This document shows, in pieces, positions 23,944-32,267 of a DNA stretch of 64,000 nucleotides. Origin of the DNA: Novosphingobium sp. JCM 18896 (lineage in GTDB: Bacteria; Pseudomonadota; Alphaproteobacteria; Sphingomonadales; Sphingomonadaceae). Location: NCBI RefSeq assembly GCF_025938095.1, contig NZ_JAPCZF010000011.1, forward strand, positions 1-64,000, given 5' to 3'. The notes under the pieces are model-generated. The model was not told the origin of the DNA. It saw only the letters and a list, made by a program, of their open reading frames with translations, and did not search any database. How positions within the stretch are numbered: the first letter of the stretch is position 1; each line of letters opens with the position of its first letter. A program made the translations under genes and the position numbers.

Positions 23944-24578
23944 GCCTTGATCCCCGCGACTTCGGTCATCGCATCGAGGATGTTCGAGTAGGCCCCGCAG
24001 CGGCAGAGGTTGCCGCTCATGCGCTCGCGCATCTCGGTAGCGGTGATCTCAGGTTTTGCGCCGAGGTCGGTCTGGACGTGGCTCGGAATGCCCAGCTCGA
24101 TTTCGCGCATCACCCCGACGGCCGAGCAGATCTGGCCCGGCGTGCAATAGCCGCACTGATAGCCGTCATGCTTGACGAAGGCGGCCTGCATCGGATGCAG
24201 CTTTCCAGGATTGCCGATACCCTCGATCGTGATGACTTCGTCGCCGCCGTGCTGCACCGCGAGTGACAGGCACGAATTGATCCGCATGCCGTTCACGAGG
24301 ACCGTGCAGGCGCCGCACTGGCCGTGATCGCAGCCCTTCTTCGTGCCGGTCAGCCTCAGGTGCTCGCGCAGCAGGTCGAGCAGCGTCGTGCGCGTGTCGA
24401 CCTCGAGATCGCGGGGTCGGTCGTTGACCGTCAGCGAAATCCGGGCCTTCGGCGGCGGCGACCCGCCTGTCCGGTCTTCCGCGTCTACCTGGGCGGGGAG
24501 CGTGGCGACTGCCGCCGAGGTCATGCCGCCCACCAGCACGGTGCGGCGCGAGGTTGGAAAACCGTCATGCGCGTCCAT
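23940..24578 (-). CDS. paoA: 2Fe-2S subunit of aldehyde dehydrogenase with Tat signal (PaoA-like)
   Basis: A 212-residue small subunit. The N-terminus has a twin-arginine signal (SRRTVLVGGMTSAAVATLPA), so the assembled complex is exported to the periplasm. The plant-ferredoxin-type cluster is bound by KKGCDHGQCGACTVLVNG plus NSCLSLA, and the second cluster by GYQCGYCTPGQICSA and NLCRCGAYSNI. The start at 24578 has AAGGA eight bases upstream. It is the first gene of paoABC. In Escherichia coli the PaoABC enzyme detoxifies aromatic aldehydes. Confidence 0.93.
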   Translation of the reverse strand: MDAHDGFPTSRRTVLVGGMTSAAVATLPAQVDAEDRTGGSPPPKARISLTVNDRPRDLEVDTRTTLLDLLREHLRLTGTKKGCDHGQCGACTVLVNGMRINSCLSLAVQHGGDEVITIEGIGNPGKLHPMQAAFVKHDGYQCGYCTPGQICSAVGVMREIELGIPSHVQTDLGAKPEITATEMRERMSGNLCRCGAYSNILDAMTEVAGIKA

Positions 24579-24808
24579 AGAAGTCCTTCGAGGTTCCGCC
24601 GGGTCATGCCGGAGCGGTCCGGTCACGCGGCGGCGTTCACTGCCAAGGGGACAACGCACGAGCCGCGGTTTGGATCGCGGCTCTTCGATCGGACGGGCGC
24701 ATTTGCGCGTCGTTGATCTTTTCCAGAACCCATCGGCGCGCGGTGAGTTCTCATGAGGAACGATACGGATCGCATCTCAGCGGCCGCCGAAACCGAAGGA
24801 GACGATCG

Positions 24809-25423
24809 ATGCCGCTCAAAGCCCTCGCGCTCAATTGCACGCTCAAGGCGGATGCCGGCGAGGAGAGCTCGACCGATGCGATGATCGCGGTCCTCGCGAA
24901 GGCTTTCGGCGATAACGATGTCGCGATCAGCGAGACCGTCAGGGTCGCAGCGCTCGACATCAAGCCGGGTGTCACCTCCGACGAGGGGGAGGGCGACGGC
25001 TGGCCCGCCCTGCGAAAGAAGATTCTCGCGCACGACATCCTGATCTTCGGCGGTCCGATCTGGATGGGGCAGATCGGCTCGGTCGCGAAGCGTGTGCTCG
25101 AGCGCATGGACGCGTTTCTGAGCGAGACCGACGCGCAGGGCCGCATGCCGAGCTACGGCAAGGTCGCGGTCGCGGCGATCGTCGGCAACGAGGACGGCGC
25201 CCACTTCTCGTCCGCCCAGCTGTTCCAGGCGCTGAACGACGTGGGCTGGACCATCCCGGCCGTCGCGGCCTGCTATTGGGTGGGCGAAGCGATGGGATCG
25301 ACCGACTTCAAGGACCTGAAGCAGACGCCGAAAAAGGTGAAGGAGACGGCAGCCATGGTCGCGGGCAACGCCGCGCACCTTGCCGGTCTGCTCAAGTCGA
25401 AGCCCTATCCTGGCGGGTCATGA
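24809..25423 (+). CDS. NAD(P)H-dependent FMN reductase / flavodoxin-like protein
   Basis: A 204-residue flavodoxin-fold protein. The first strand and phosphate loop are LKALALNCTLKADAGEESST. HDILIFGGPIWMGQIGSVAK is the flavin-binding 'P-W-G' region typical of WrbA/MdaB-like reductases, followed by KVAVAAIVGNEDGAHFSSAQ. It should reduce flavins or quinones with NAD(P)H in the cytoplasm. AAGGAG precedes the ATG. It is divergent from paoABC with about 230 bases between start codons, so both may respond to reactive carbonyl or quinone stress, which is an inference from position only. Confidence 0.85.
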   Translation: MPLKALALNCTLKADAGEESSTDAMIAVLAKAFGDNDVAISETVRVAALDIKPGVTSDEGEGDGWPALRKKILAHDILIFGGPIWMGQIGSVAKRVLERMDAFLSETDAQGRMPSYGKVAVAAIVGNEDGAHFSSAQLFQALNDVGWTIPAVAACYWVGEAMGSTDFKDLKQTPKKVKETAAMVAGNAAHLAGLLKSKPYPGGS

Positions 25424-25513
25424 GGCACGTACCGCTGCGCCGGATGTTCGCCGCGGTCATTGGGCGCAAGAGCCGTTCCAGCGCATAGACCAGACACCGA
25501 AGGCCGCCTGATC

Positions 25514-26020
25514 ATGCAGCTCAACCCTTCCGTCCCGCTTCATGCGCTGGATCTGGAAATCTTGCTGCGGCTCGGAATGGCCGCCGTCCTCGGCCTGCTG
25601 CTGGGGCTGGACCGCGAGCTACGCGGTCATGCTGCGGGTATGCGGACCCATGGGATCATATGTTTCAGCGCGGCGATGATGACCGTCATCGTGCTCGGGC
25701 TCTACATGCAGCTGGGGCAGGGCGAGAAATCGCGGATGGACCCGCTACGCATCATGGAGGGGACCGGCGCCTTCGTCGGCATCATTGCGGCGGGCCTCAT
25801 CGTCACCAGCGGGGTGAAGGTCCATAATCTCACCACCGCCGTGCACATGTGGCTAGCGGCGATGATCGGCATAGCCTGCGGCGCGGCACAGTGGCCTCTG
25901 GTTACGGTTGCCGTTCTCGTTGCAGTGATCATGCTGACGCTGCTGCGCGTCATCGAAAAACGTTGGCTCGAACCCAAGGACGCTCGCGATCGCGCGTCGT
26001 CTGACGATGGATCGCGGTGA
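25514..26020 (+). CDS. MgtC/SapB-family membrane protein
   Basis: A 168-residue inner-membrane protein with four or five hydrophobic helices. The MgtC signature is present: LLRLGMAAVLGLLLGLDREL, then GMRTHGIICFSAAMMTV, and GAFVGIIAAGLIVTSGVKVH followed by NLTTAVHMWLAAMIGIACG. Proteins of this family are linked to Mg2+ limitation, acid and intracellular survival, and in several cases to control of ATP synthase or K+ transport. Only the membrane domain is present, with no C-terminal ACT-like part. The start at 25514 gives the canonical N-terminus. Confidence 0.9.
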   Translation: MQLNPSVPLHALDLEILLRLGMAAVLGLLLGLDRELRGHAAGMRTHGIICFSAAMMTVIVLGLYMQLGQGEKSRMDPLRIMEGTGAFVGIIAAGLIVTSGVKVHNLTTAVHMWLAAMIGIACGAAQWPLVTVAVLVAVIMLTLLRVIEKRWLEPKDARDRASSDDGSR

Positions 26021-26109
26021 TAGGCATGCGATCGCGACGTGCGGGGGCGTGGCAGTGATCGCTTCCGAACCCGACCTTGATGCTGTAAGTTTCCGGGGGC
26101 AAGGAGATG

Positions 26110-26290
26110 ATGCCGCGCGGCGACAACGCTGCCTATACCGACAAGCAGAAGCGCAAGGCGCCGCACATCGAGGAAAGCTAATAGGATCGCGGCGTGCCGA
26201 AGACGGAAGGCCGAGAGCCGCGCCTGGGCGACGGTCAATAAGGAACGCGGCGGGGGCAACAAGTCGGGCTCGGGCCGAGGCCAGAAGGAT
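26110..26290 (+). pseudogene. Second dead copy of the KGG-type 'plasmid stabilization' gene
   Basis: The frame reads MPRGDNAAYTDKQKRKAPHI and EES, then TAA TAG, then DRGVPKTE. After one extra base it goes on as AESRAWATVNKERGGG, NKSGSGRGQKD. This aligns along its length with the intact gene 630 bases downstream (MPRGDKSSYTDKQKRKAEHI ... RAWATVNKESGGGKKSGSGR). Two stop codons and a one-base insertion disable it. Confidence 0.85.
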
Positions 26291-26739
26291 ACCCCCGTCT
26301 CTTCCTTCACGCGGCCGCAAGGCCCACAAGCCGCGCACGTCCTGACAACGCTCCAGCACGGTCCCGCGAGATTGAAAGGTGGAGTCCGAACCTGACGACA
26401 TTGCAATTCTGCTGGCATGCGGCGCCGCAGATTATAATCGGGCGGGGATCGGTACCAGAGCTCTAGCGCCATGGCTGGTGGGCGCATCGGCCGATGCAGG
26501 CTTGCTGATGGTCTGGGGTGAGATCAGGCATAAGTAAGGTGTTGCCGAAGGCCCTGAGGGGCATCGGGTCATTCGGTCAGGCCTATTGGTGATCAGAACG
26601 ATGCTGGCTGAGCGTGGCTTCGTCGAAAACCTGCGACAGTGTCCTGGCCGGAACGGTTGGTGCGGTGGAGTGAGCAAAGCGATGAGACTTTTGCGGCCTA
26701 TTCGGCGTTGAGAGAATAGGGGGGCAACGGAGAAGCACG
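26291..26739. other. Non-coding gap
   Basis: About 450 bases between the dead and intact KGG-type copies. I see no gene. GGAAC occurs near 26650 but lacks a matching -10 element. Confidence 0.4.
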
Positions 26740-27036
26740 ATGCCTCGTGGCGACAAGTCCAGCTACACCGACAAGCAGAAGCGCAAGGCCGAGCACATCG
26801 AGGAAGGTTACGAGGACCGCGGGGTCGGCAAGAAGGAAGCCGAGCGGCGGGCCTGGGCAACGGTGAACAAGGAATCGGGCGGCGGCAAGAAATCGGGCTC
26901 GGGTCGCGGCAAGGCAGAAAATCACGAAAGCTCGCGCAACGGAGGCCGTAAGGGCGGCTCAAGTCAAAGCGCCGAGAAGCGCTCGGCGGCGGCGAAGAAG
27001 GGTTGGGAAACACGGCGCAAGCAGGGAAACGCCTGA
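26740..27036 (+). CDS. KGG-type 'plasmid stabilization' family protein
   Basis: A 98-residue, very basic, disordered protein. The first half carries the family block RGDKSSYTDKQKRKAEHIEE and RAWATVNKESGGGKKSGSGR. The C-terminal part NGGRKGGSSQSAEKRSAAAK contains a KGG-type motif found in stress-induced hydrophilic proteins. Homologues are often annotated as plasmid stabilization proteins, although I know of no direct proof of that role. GGAG lies nine bases before the ATG. It is the only intact one of three relatives in the window (see 6721 and 26110). Confidence 0.8.
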   Translation: MPRGDKSSYTDKQKRKAEHIEEGYEDRGVGKKEAERRAWATVNKESGGGKKSGSGRGKAENHESSRNGGRKGGSSQSAEKRSAAAKKGWETRRKQGNA

Positions 27037-27199
27037 TGTCGATCGACAAGACGACCGCTCTTTACCCGGACGTCGGTGGTGATCGCACCCAAACGCTGGT
27101 CACCACCGCCCACGGTGCCACCTTGTGCGCTATGATGGGCCGAGGATACGCGAACAATAGCCCGGCCGCGCTGCGCACGGTGAGTTGAAGGCGAGGGTC

Positions 27200-29191
27200 A
27201 TGGCTGACTTCTCGGCCTTGCGTGACCGCATGGTCGACACGCACCTTGCCGGTCGCGGAATCCGGGACTCGCGCGTGCTGGACGCCATGCGCGCAATCCC
27301 GCGCGAACGTTTCGTGCGTGAAGGTCTCGAAGTGTTCTCCTACGAGGACTCTGCCCTGCCTATCCAGGCGGAGCAGACTATCTCGCAGCCCTACATCGTC
27401 GCCGCCATGATCGAGGCCGCCGAAGTACAGCCGGGCGATCATGTGCTCGAGGTCGGGGCTGGCTCGGGCTACGCGGCAGCGGTGCTCGGCCGCATCGCCG
27501 AGCAGGTGATCGCTATCGAGCGCCATTCAAGCCTCGCGAAGCTTGCGGCCGCGCGGATGGCAAGGCTCGGCTATGACAATGTCGAAGTGCGGGTGGGCGA
27601 CGGCACGCGCGGCGCGCCAGAGGACGCGCCGTTCGACGCGATCCTGGTCGCGGCGGGCGGGCCCACGGTACCTGAGGCCCTAAAGAGCCAACTCAAGGTA
27701 GGTGGCATCCTTGTGGTGCCCGTCGGCGATCCTGGCGATCAGAAGCTCTGCAAGGTTACGCGAGTGGCCCGCGACCGGTTCGACGAGGAGAGCCTCGGCG
27801 CGGTGAGGTTCGTGCCGCTGATCGGCGCTGAGGGTTGGCGCGAGGATGGCAGCCGGGCGGCGAGCAACCATGTGCCGGGCATGTCGCAGAGCCTTAGCTT
27901 GCCAGAGACGATCGCTGAAGCCGCCGAACTCTTGCCGGACTTCGATGATCCGGCATTTGGCCAGTTGTTCGATCGCTTTGCTGACCGGCGCGTGGTGATG
28001 CTGGGCGAAGCGAGCCATGGCACCAGCGAATTCTATCGCGCGCGCGCCGCTATAACGCGCCATCTCGTCGAGCATCACGATTTCAACATCGTCGCGGTCG
28101 AGGCCGACTGGCCCGATGCCGCGGCAGTCGATCGCTATGTCCGGCACCGCGAGAACGGAGTCGCGACCGAGCTGCCGTTCCAGCGCTTCCCGACCTGGAT
28201 GTGGCGTAACACCGACATCCAGGCGCTGACCGAGTGGCTGCGCGCGCGCAACGCGCACCGACCTATCGCGGAGCGGGCCGGCTTCTACGGTCTCGATATC
28301 TACAATATGTCGGGGTCAATCAAGGCGGTGCTCGACTATCTCGACGACATCGATCCCGACGCGGCGAAAGTAGCGCGCGAACGCTATGGCTGCCTCACCC
28401 CCTGGCAGCGTGACCCGGCTACCTATGGCCGTGCTGCGCTCAGCCGAGGCTACGCGGCCTGCGAGCAGGCGGTGATCGACCAGTGCCGCGAACTTCTCGG
28501 CCGGCGGCTCGACTATGCGGCCAATGATGGCGACGATTTCCTCGATGCGGCGCAAAATGCCCGGCTGATCGCCGCCGCGGAGCGCTATTACCGGATAATG
28601 TACTATGGGGGCGCAGAGAGCTGGAACCTGCGCGATACGCACATGTTCGAAACGCTAGCGCATCTGCTCGAAGCTAAAGGGGAAGCCGCCAAGGCGATCG
28701 TCTGGGCGCACAACAGCCATATCGGTGACGCCCGCCATACCGACATGGGAATGAGCCGCGGCGAACTCAATATCGGTCAGCTCGCCCGTGAGCGCTGGGG
28801 GGATGCCGTCGCATTGATCGGCTTCGGGACGCATAGTGGCACCGTCGCCGCGGCGACGGACTGGGACGGCGACATGGAGTTGAAACGCGTCAACCCCTCG
28901 CGCCGGGATAGCTATGAACGCCAGTTCCACGACAGCGGCGTCGAGCGGTTTCTGCTCGACCTGAGCGCAGAGGCCCATCCCGCCGTGCGGCGACGGCTGC
29001 GCGAGCCACTGCTCGAACGCTTCATCGGCGTCATCTATCGGCCCGAGACTGAGCTCTGGAGCCACTACAGCCAGTCGATTTTGTCCGAGCAGTTCGATGC
29101 GTTCGTCTGGTTCGACGAAACGCGTGCTGTGACCCCGCTCGGACCCGGGCACCCTCGCGGCATGCCCGAGACCTATCCATTCGGCGTCTGA
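27200..29191 (+). CDS. Fusion of protein-L-isoaspartate O-methyltransferase and erythromycin-esterase-like domain
   Basis: A 663-residue two-domain protein. Residues 1 to about 210 are an isoaspartyl methyltransferase: substrate loop PIQAEQTISQPYIVAAMIEA, SAM motif HVLEVGAGSGYAAAVLG, and the motif DAILVAAGGPTVPEAL. Residues about 225-663 are an erythromycin-esterase / EreA-ChaN-like domain with GEASHGTSEFYRARAAITRH, FNIVAVEADWPDAAAVDRY and AHNSHIGDARHTDMGMSRGE carrying the candidate catalytic Glu and His residues. The first domain repairs age-damaged Asp/Asn residues; the second is a predicted hydrolase of unknown substrate. GGCGAGGG lies just before the ATG. The small gene at 29205 follows 13 bases later. 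Confidence 0.9.
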   Translation: MADFSALRDRMVDTHLAGRGIRDSRVLDAMRAIPRERFVREGLEVFSYEDSALPIQAEQTISQPYIVAAMIEAAEVQPGDHVLEVGAGSGYAAAVLGRIAEQVIAIERHSSLAKLAAARMARLGYDNVEVRVGDGTRGAPEDAPFDAILVAAGGPTVPEALKSQLKVGGILVVPVGDPGDQKLCKVTRVARDRFDEESLGAVRFVPLIGAEGWREDGSRAASNHVPGMSQSLSLPETIAEAAELLPDFDDPAFGQLFDRFADRRVVMLGEASHGTSEFYRARAAITRHLVEHHDFNIVAVEADWPDAAAVDRYVRHRENGVATELPFQRFPTWMWRNTDIQALTEWLRARNAHRPIAERAGFYGLDIYNMSGSIKAVLDYLDDIDPDAAKVARERYGCLTPWQRDPATYGRAALSRGYAACEQAVIDQCRELLGRRLDYAANDGDDFLDAAQNARLIAAAERYYRIMYYGGAESWNLRDTHMFETLAHLLEAKGEAAKAIVWAHNSHIGDARHTDMGMSRGELNIGQLARERWGDAVALIGFGTHSGTVAAATDWDGDMELKRVNPSRRDSYERQFHDSGVERFLLDLSAEAHPAVRRRLREPLLERFIGVIYRPETELWSHYSQSILSEQFDAFVWFDETRAVTPLGPGHPRGMPETYPFGV

Positions 29192-29204
29192 CAGGAGATT
29201 GATT

Positions 29205-29528
29205 ATGGCTTCGCAAAGCTTCAAGCCCACGCTCAAGATGGCGTCTGCCGCGCGACGGGGTCTTCGCCTGCGCGTAAAGTTCGATCGCGGCGGCACGCGG
29301 GTTGGCGTCGACCGCGCGCATCAGCTCGCCGAACGGCGCGAGCTGTCTGAAGCCGACGTCAAATCGATGCGCAGCTTCTTCGCGCGCCATGCGATCGACA
29401 GGGACACCAAGACCCACGAGTGGAATTCCGACAGCGATCCCTCGGCGGGGTTCATCGCTTGGCTACTCTGGGGCGGCGATGCTGGCAAAACTTGGGCTGA
29501 TCGCAAGGCCAAGAAGCTGGAGAGCTAA
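29205..29528 (+). CDS. Conserved hypothetical protein, probably in operon with the PCMT fusion
   Basis: A 107-residue basic protein with a strong ribosome-binding site (ACAGGAG). The pattern GGTRVGVDRAHQLAERRELS followed by RSFFARHAIDRD and AGFIAWLLWGGDAGKTWADR resembles a small family found in phage and bacterial genomes near head or portal genes, always with 'G..VG..RA.QL' and 'IAWL.WGGD.G..WA'. Its function is unknown. Thirteen bases separate it from the PCMT fusion gene, so the two are likely co-transcribed. Confidence 0.7.
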   Translation: MASQSFKPTLKMASAARRGLRLRVKFDRGGTRVGVDRAHQLAERRELSEADVKSMRSFFARHAIDRDTKTHEWNSDSDPSAGFIAWLLWGGDAGKTWADRKAKKLES

Positions 29529-29813
29529 CACCGAAACAGTAGCGGGCGGGCATCCGCCACCCGCCGGAAGCTGTCGGTCATTCCCCTTGCTGCCGTGGTC
29601 CCCGCTGCAGATTAGGCCATCCCCCGTCGCAGGCTTAGCCAGCACCGTGCTCATCGCTTGCATCCATTGCTCGGCAGCACCATGAGCGTCACCGTCGCGG
29701 GGCTAACCACACGAACCGATGAAAGCGATATCGAAGCGCCTGGGCATGACGCCTCTTGTACCAAAACGCTCGCCCGACAACGCTCGCGCAAAGCGTGACC
29801 GAGCCTCGCCGGA

Positions 29814-30386
29814 TTAGAGCGCTTTCGCCATGTTTAGGTGGGCGGTGACGATCGGCCCCAGTTCACCGGCAAAGCTCTTGAGCGAGGGAACCTCGCCGCT
29901 CGCCGCGTAAGCCTTGAGCGCGTCGAGTGCCATCTGATGGGCGTCGACCTGTGCGGCCGCATAGGCCTTGTCGAACTCGGCGCCCGACTTGCCTTGCAGA
30001 TCTGCTAGCGTCCGCTGCTGAATATCAGTCATGCTCGGCATCGGTGAGATCGCGGGGGAGGCCGCCGATGCGGCGGTCTTGAGCTTGGCGGTGGATTCGG
30101 TATGGGCCTTGATCATCTGTTCGGCGAAGGTCTTGACTTTGGCATCGCCCGCCTTGGTTGCGGCAAGCTTGGACGTTTCGATTTCGAACATGTCACTGGT
30201 GGCCGCAGCGTCGACGAAAGCCTGCGCAGGGCTCGCAGCGGGCGTTGCGGTTGCGCCGGCCATAGGGTCGGTCGCCGCTACGTCGGGCGCGCCATCGGTG
30301 GCGACGGTCGGGGTCTCGTCCTTCTTGCCGCAGCCGCCAAGCGCGAGGGTCGCAAGCGATGCGGCCAATATCAGGGTGTTCTTCAT
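29814..30386 (-). CDS. DUF4142 lipoprotein
   Basis: A 190-residue lipoprotein: signal MKNTLILAASLATLALGGC, a Thr/Ala/Pro-rich spacer (about 20-55), then a ferritin-like helical DUF4142 domain with AQAFVDAAATSDMFEIETSK, AKVKTFAEQMIKAHTESTAK and DAHQMALDALKAYAASGEV. DUF4142 proteins are periplasmic four-helix bundles induced by stress in alphaproteobacteria. Metal binding has been suggested but not shown. An exact sigma-EcfG promoter lies 48 bases upstream. Confidence 0.9.
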   Translation of the reverse strand: MKNTLILAASLATLALGGCGKKDETPTVATDGAPDVAATDPMAGATATPAASPAQAFVDAAATSDMFEIETSKLAATKAGDAKVKTFAEQMIKAHTESTAKLKTAASAASPAISPMPSMTDIQQRTLADLQGKSGAEFDKAYAAAQVDAHQMALDALKAYAASGEVPSLKSFAGELGPIVTAHLNMAKAL

Positions 30387-30433
30387 GTCGTAGAAGCTCC
30401 TCTCGCCGCGGGGCCCGCGGCTGTCGAATCCTC

Positions 30434-30459
30434 AACGAGCGACAGCCCTTACCCGTTCC
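30434..30459 (-). promoter_or_regulatory. Sigma-EcfG promoter (GGAAC-N17-CGTT)
   Basis: Minus strand GGAAC at 30455-30459 and CGTT at 30434-30437, an exact match with 17-base spacing, oriented toward the DUF4142 gene. Confidence 0.7.
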
Positions 30460-30519
30460 GTGCCCTTTTGCGGTGCTCGAGCGTTGGGAGTTCGACACGA
30501 CATCTTCCGGAGCGCGGAC

Positions 30520-30945
30520 ATGAGCATCTTTGGCAATATCCTCGACAAGATTTTCCATCACGACAGCGCAAAGTCCGCTCCCGTGAGCGCGGTGTCGGCG
30601 AGCCCTGCGCCCGCGCCGAGCGCAGCAACCTCAGCAGCCACGCCGACCGCACCGCCGCCTGGGGAAACCGCACCTGCGGACACGCCTGTCGATGTCGGTG
30701 CCGTCCTGGAAGCCATGGCCGCGATGAAGAGTGATCACGGGGGCAACTACAAGACGTCGATCGTCGATCTGCTGAAACTGCTCGATCTCGATTCCAGCCT
30801 GGCGGCGCGCAAGGATTTGGGCGATGAGCTCGGAGTGGATGCCGGCACCGACGGCAGCGCCGAGCAGAATATCGCGCTGCACCGCGCGGTTATCGAAAAG
30901 CTTGCCGAGAACGGCGGCTTGGTACCCGACAGTCTGAGGCAATGA
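30520..30945 (+). CDS. DUF3597 domain protein
   Basis: A 141-residue cytoplasmic protein. The N-terminus MSIFGNILDKIFHHDSAKSA leads into an Ala/Pro/Thr-rich linker (about 20-55), followed by the helical DUF3597 domain: VDVGAVLEAMAAMKSDHGGN, YKTSIVDLLKLLDLDSSLAA and ALHRAVIEKLAENGGLVPDS. Related proteins resemble the LysM-less half of YgaU-like stress proteins. Function unknown. Divergent from the DUF4142 gene, with about 130 bases between starts. No EcfG match was found on this strand. Confidence 0.85.
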   Translation: MSIFGNILDKIFHHDSAKSAPVSAVSASPAPAPSAATSAATPTAPPPGETAPADTPVDVGAVLEAMAAMKSDHGGNYKTSIVDLLKLLDLDSSLAARKDLGDELGVDAGTDGSAEQNIALHRAVIEKLAENGGLVPDSLRQ

Positions 30946-31692
30946 CGGCCTGTGACTGCCGACTTTTCGGCCGTTGGATACGATGATTGTGCTGCTCGGA
31001 TAGAGCCGTTCCGCGAAAACAAGTTCAATCATCGGAATGGGCGGCACTCGATCGCGGTTTACCGGCCCGGAAGCAGCACGTGTCGTCCCCTGCAGAGGCA
31101 TTCCCGCCCGTGCCAGCTATCGATCTGCCGCAGCGAGCGCGAACTGCGGCTTTCGAATGACCGCCATTCCCGCTAAAAAAAGAAAACCCCGCGAAAAATG
31201 CGGGGTGAAGGATACTGCTAGGGTTCTATTATTGAGTCGCACCGCCATGGGGGGGTGTTTGGTTGGGGCGCGATGCGACGCGCCCTTATCTGTGAGACAT
31301 TTGCCTCATACAATGGCGCCAGCTATTTCAAGTGAACAGCACACCGCTCGCGAGGGGCGGCTCGTCCGTACGGTAGTCGATCGGTCAGCCGGCGGGGGAT
31401 TGTGGCCACAGCGAGGGAGTTCGAGCGGGCTAGGGCCGTTTATCACTGCCTCAGGCAGGGGATCACCGTCTCGGGGACCGATCTTCCCCCCAACGGTGCG
31501 GCGCTAGGCTCCAAAGGACCAATCAAGACAGCCGCTCGTGCAGGGGTTCTCGCATGACTGCTGGCTATTCAAAAAAAACGACCAAGCCATCTGCATTAGC
31601 TGTTCGCTGCTGCGGCCTGATTGCTCCGTCACCAAATCATCCAGGCGCGACTCAGTCCGCTGTTCAACTGGACGCATTTCCCGGGCACCTGC
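30946..31692. other. Gap with an orphan terminator
   Basis: About 750 bases without a convincing protein gene. The minus strand carries a good terminator at 31174-31206. About 100-130 bases upstream of it TTGAAA (31326-31331) and TATGAG (31305-31310) form a weak promoter. A small RNA of about 120 bases with a C7 run is possible. Confidence 0.3.
31174..31206 (-). terminator. Rho-independent terminator without a coding gene
   Basis: On the minus strand ACCCCGC, loop ATTTTTC, GCGGGGT, then TTTCTTTTTTT. It cannot serve the flanking genes, which are on the plus strand or too far away. Confidence 0.75.
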
Positions 31693-31717
31693 GGAACGGG
31701 CGCGATTCTTCGGCGTT
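31693..31717 (+). promoter_or_regulatory. Sigma-EcfG promoter (GGAAC-N16-CGTT)
   Basis: GGAAC at 31693-31697 and CGTT at 31714-31717, an exact match. Transcription from about 31724 would read the DUF2383, PRC-barrel and antiporter genes. Confidence 0.72.
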
Positions 31718-31749
31718 CAAAGGGCTCCCCCAAAAGCGAGGAAACCCCC

Positions 31750-32202
31750 ATGACGGCAAACGACAAGGACGTGACGGCGCTCAATACGCTGATCGCAACT
31801 CTTTTGGATAGCATCGACGGCTATCAGAAATCCGCCGGTGACATCGACAACCAAGCGCTCGCCGACAAGTTCAACGCGCGCGCCCGCGAACGCCAGTCGG
31901 CGGTGACGAAGCTGCAAGCGGCGGTAGCGGCAGCAGGCGGAAATCCTGAGGACGACGGCACGCTGCTCGGCGGCGCGCATCGCGTTTTTCAGAGCCTGAA
32001 GGAAACGGTCATGGGCCGCGATGACAAGGCGATAGTTTCCGAGATCGAGCGTGGCGAGGATTATCTCAAGGGTAAGTTCGAGACGATCCTGGCCGAAGGT
32101 GACCTCTCGCCCGCAGCCCGCACGGCGGCCGACGAGGCCTGGCAGTCGGTCAAGGCCGGTCACGACGAGATGAGCGCGCTCAAGCACTCGATGGGTGCGT
32201 GA
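31750..32202 (+). CDS. DUF2383 / PA2169-family four-helix-bundle protein
   Basis: A 150-residue all-helical, ferritin-like protein: DVTALNTLIATLLDSIDGYQ, LADKFNARARERQSAVTKLQ, VFQSLKETVMGRDDKAIVSE and the EIERGEDYLKGKFETIL helix, in the order expected for the PA2169 family. These proteins form bundles with conserved Glu/His positions but have no proven catalytic role. They are stress-induced in several proteobacteria. A perfect EcfG promoter lies 33 bases upstream. It is the first gene of a likely operon with PRC-barrel and antiporter genes. Confidence 0.9.
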   Translation: MTANDKDVTALNTLIATLLDSIDGYQKSAGDIDNQALADKFNARARERQSAVTKLQAAVAAAGGNPEDDGTLLGGAHRVFQSLKETVMGRDDKAIVSEIERGEDYLKGKFETILAEGDLSPAARTAADEAWQSVKAGHDEMSALKHSMGA

Positions 32203-32207
32203 TCCCG

Positions 32208-32239
32208 CGAGGTCCGGGCCCGTCTGGGTCCGGACCTCG
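32208..32239 (+). repeat. Perfect 10-bp hairpin between two operon genes
   Basis: CGAGGTCCGG (32208-32217) and CCGGACCTCG (32230-32239) are a perfect inverted repeat just after the DUF2383 stop. It has no T-tract, so it may be an RNA-stabilising or partial-attenuation element that sets unequal expression within the operon. Confidence 0.55.
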
Positions 32240-32267
32240 TCAAACGGGATGAGAAACGGAGAGAGTG

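Noticed and set aside
28620..28660. GGAAC-N16-TGTT inside the PCMT-esterase fusion gene
   Set aside because: It lies within coding sequence with no gene downstream in a fitting position.
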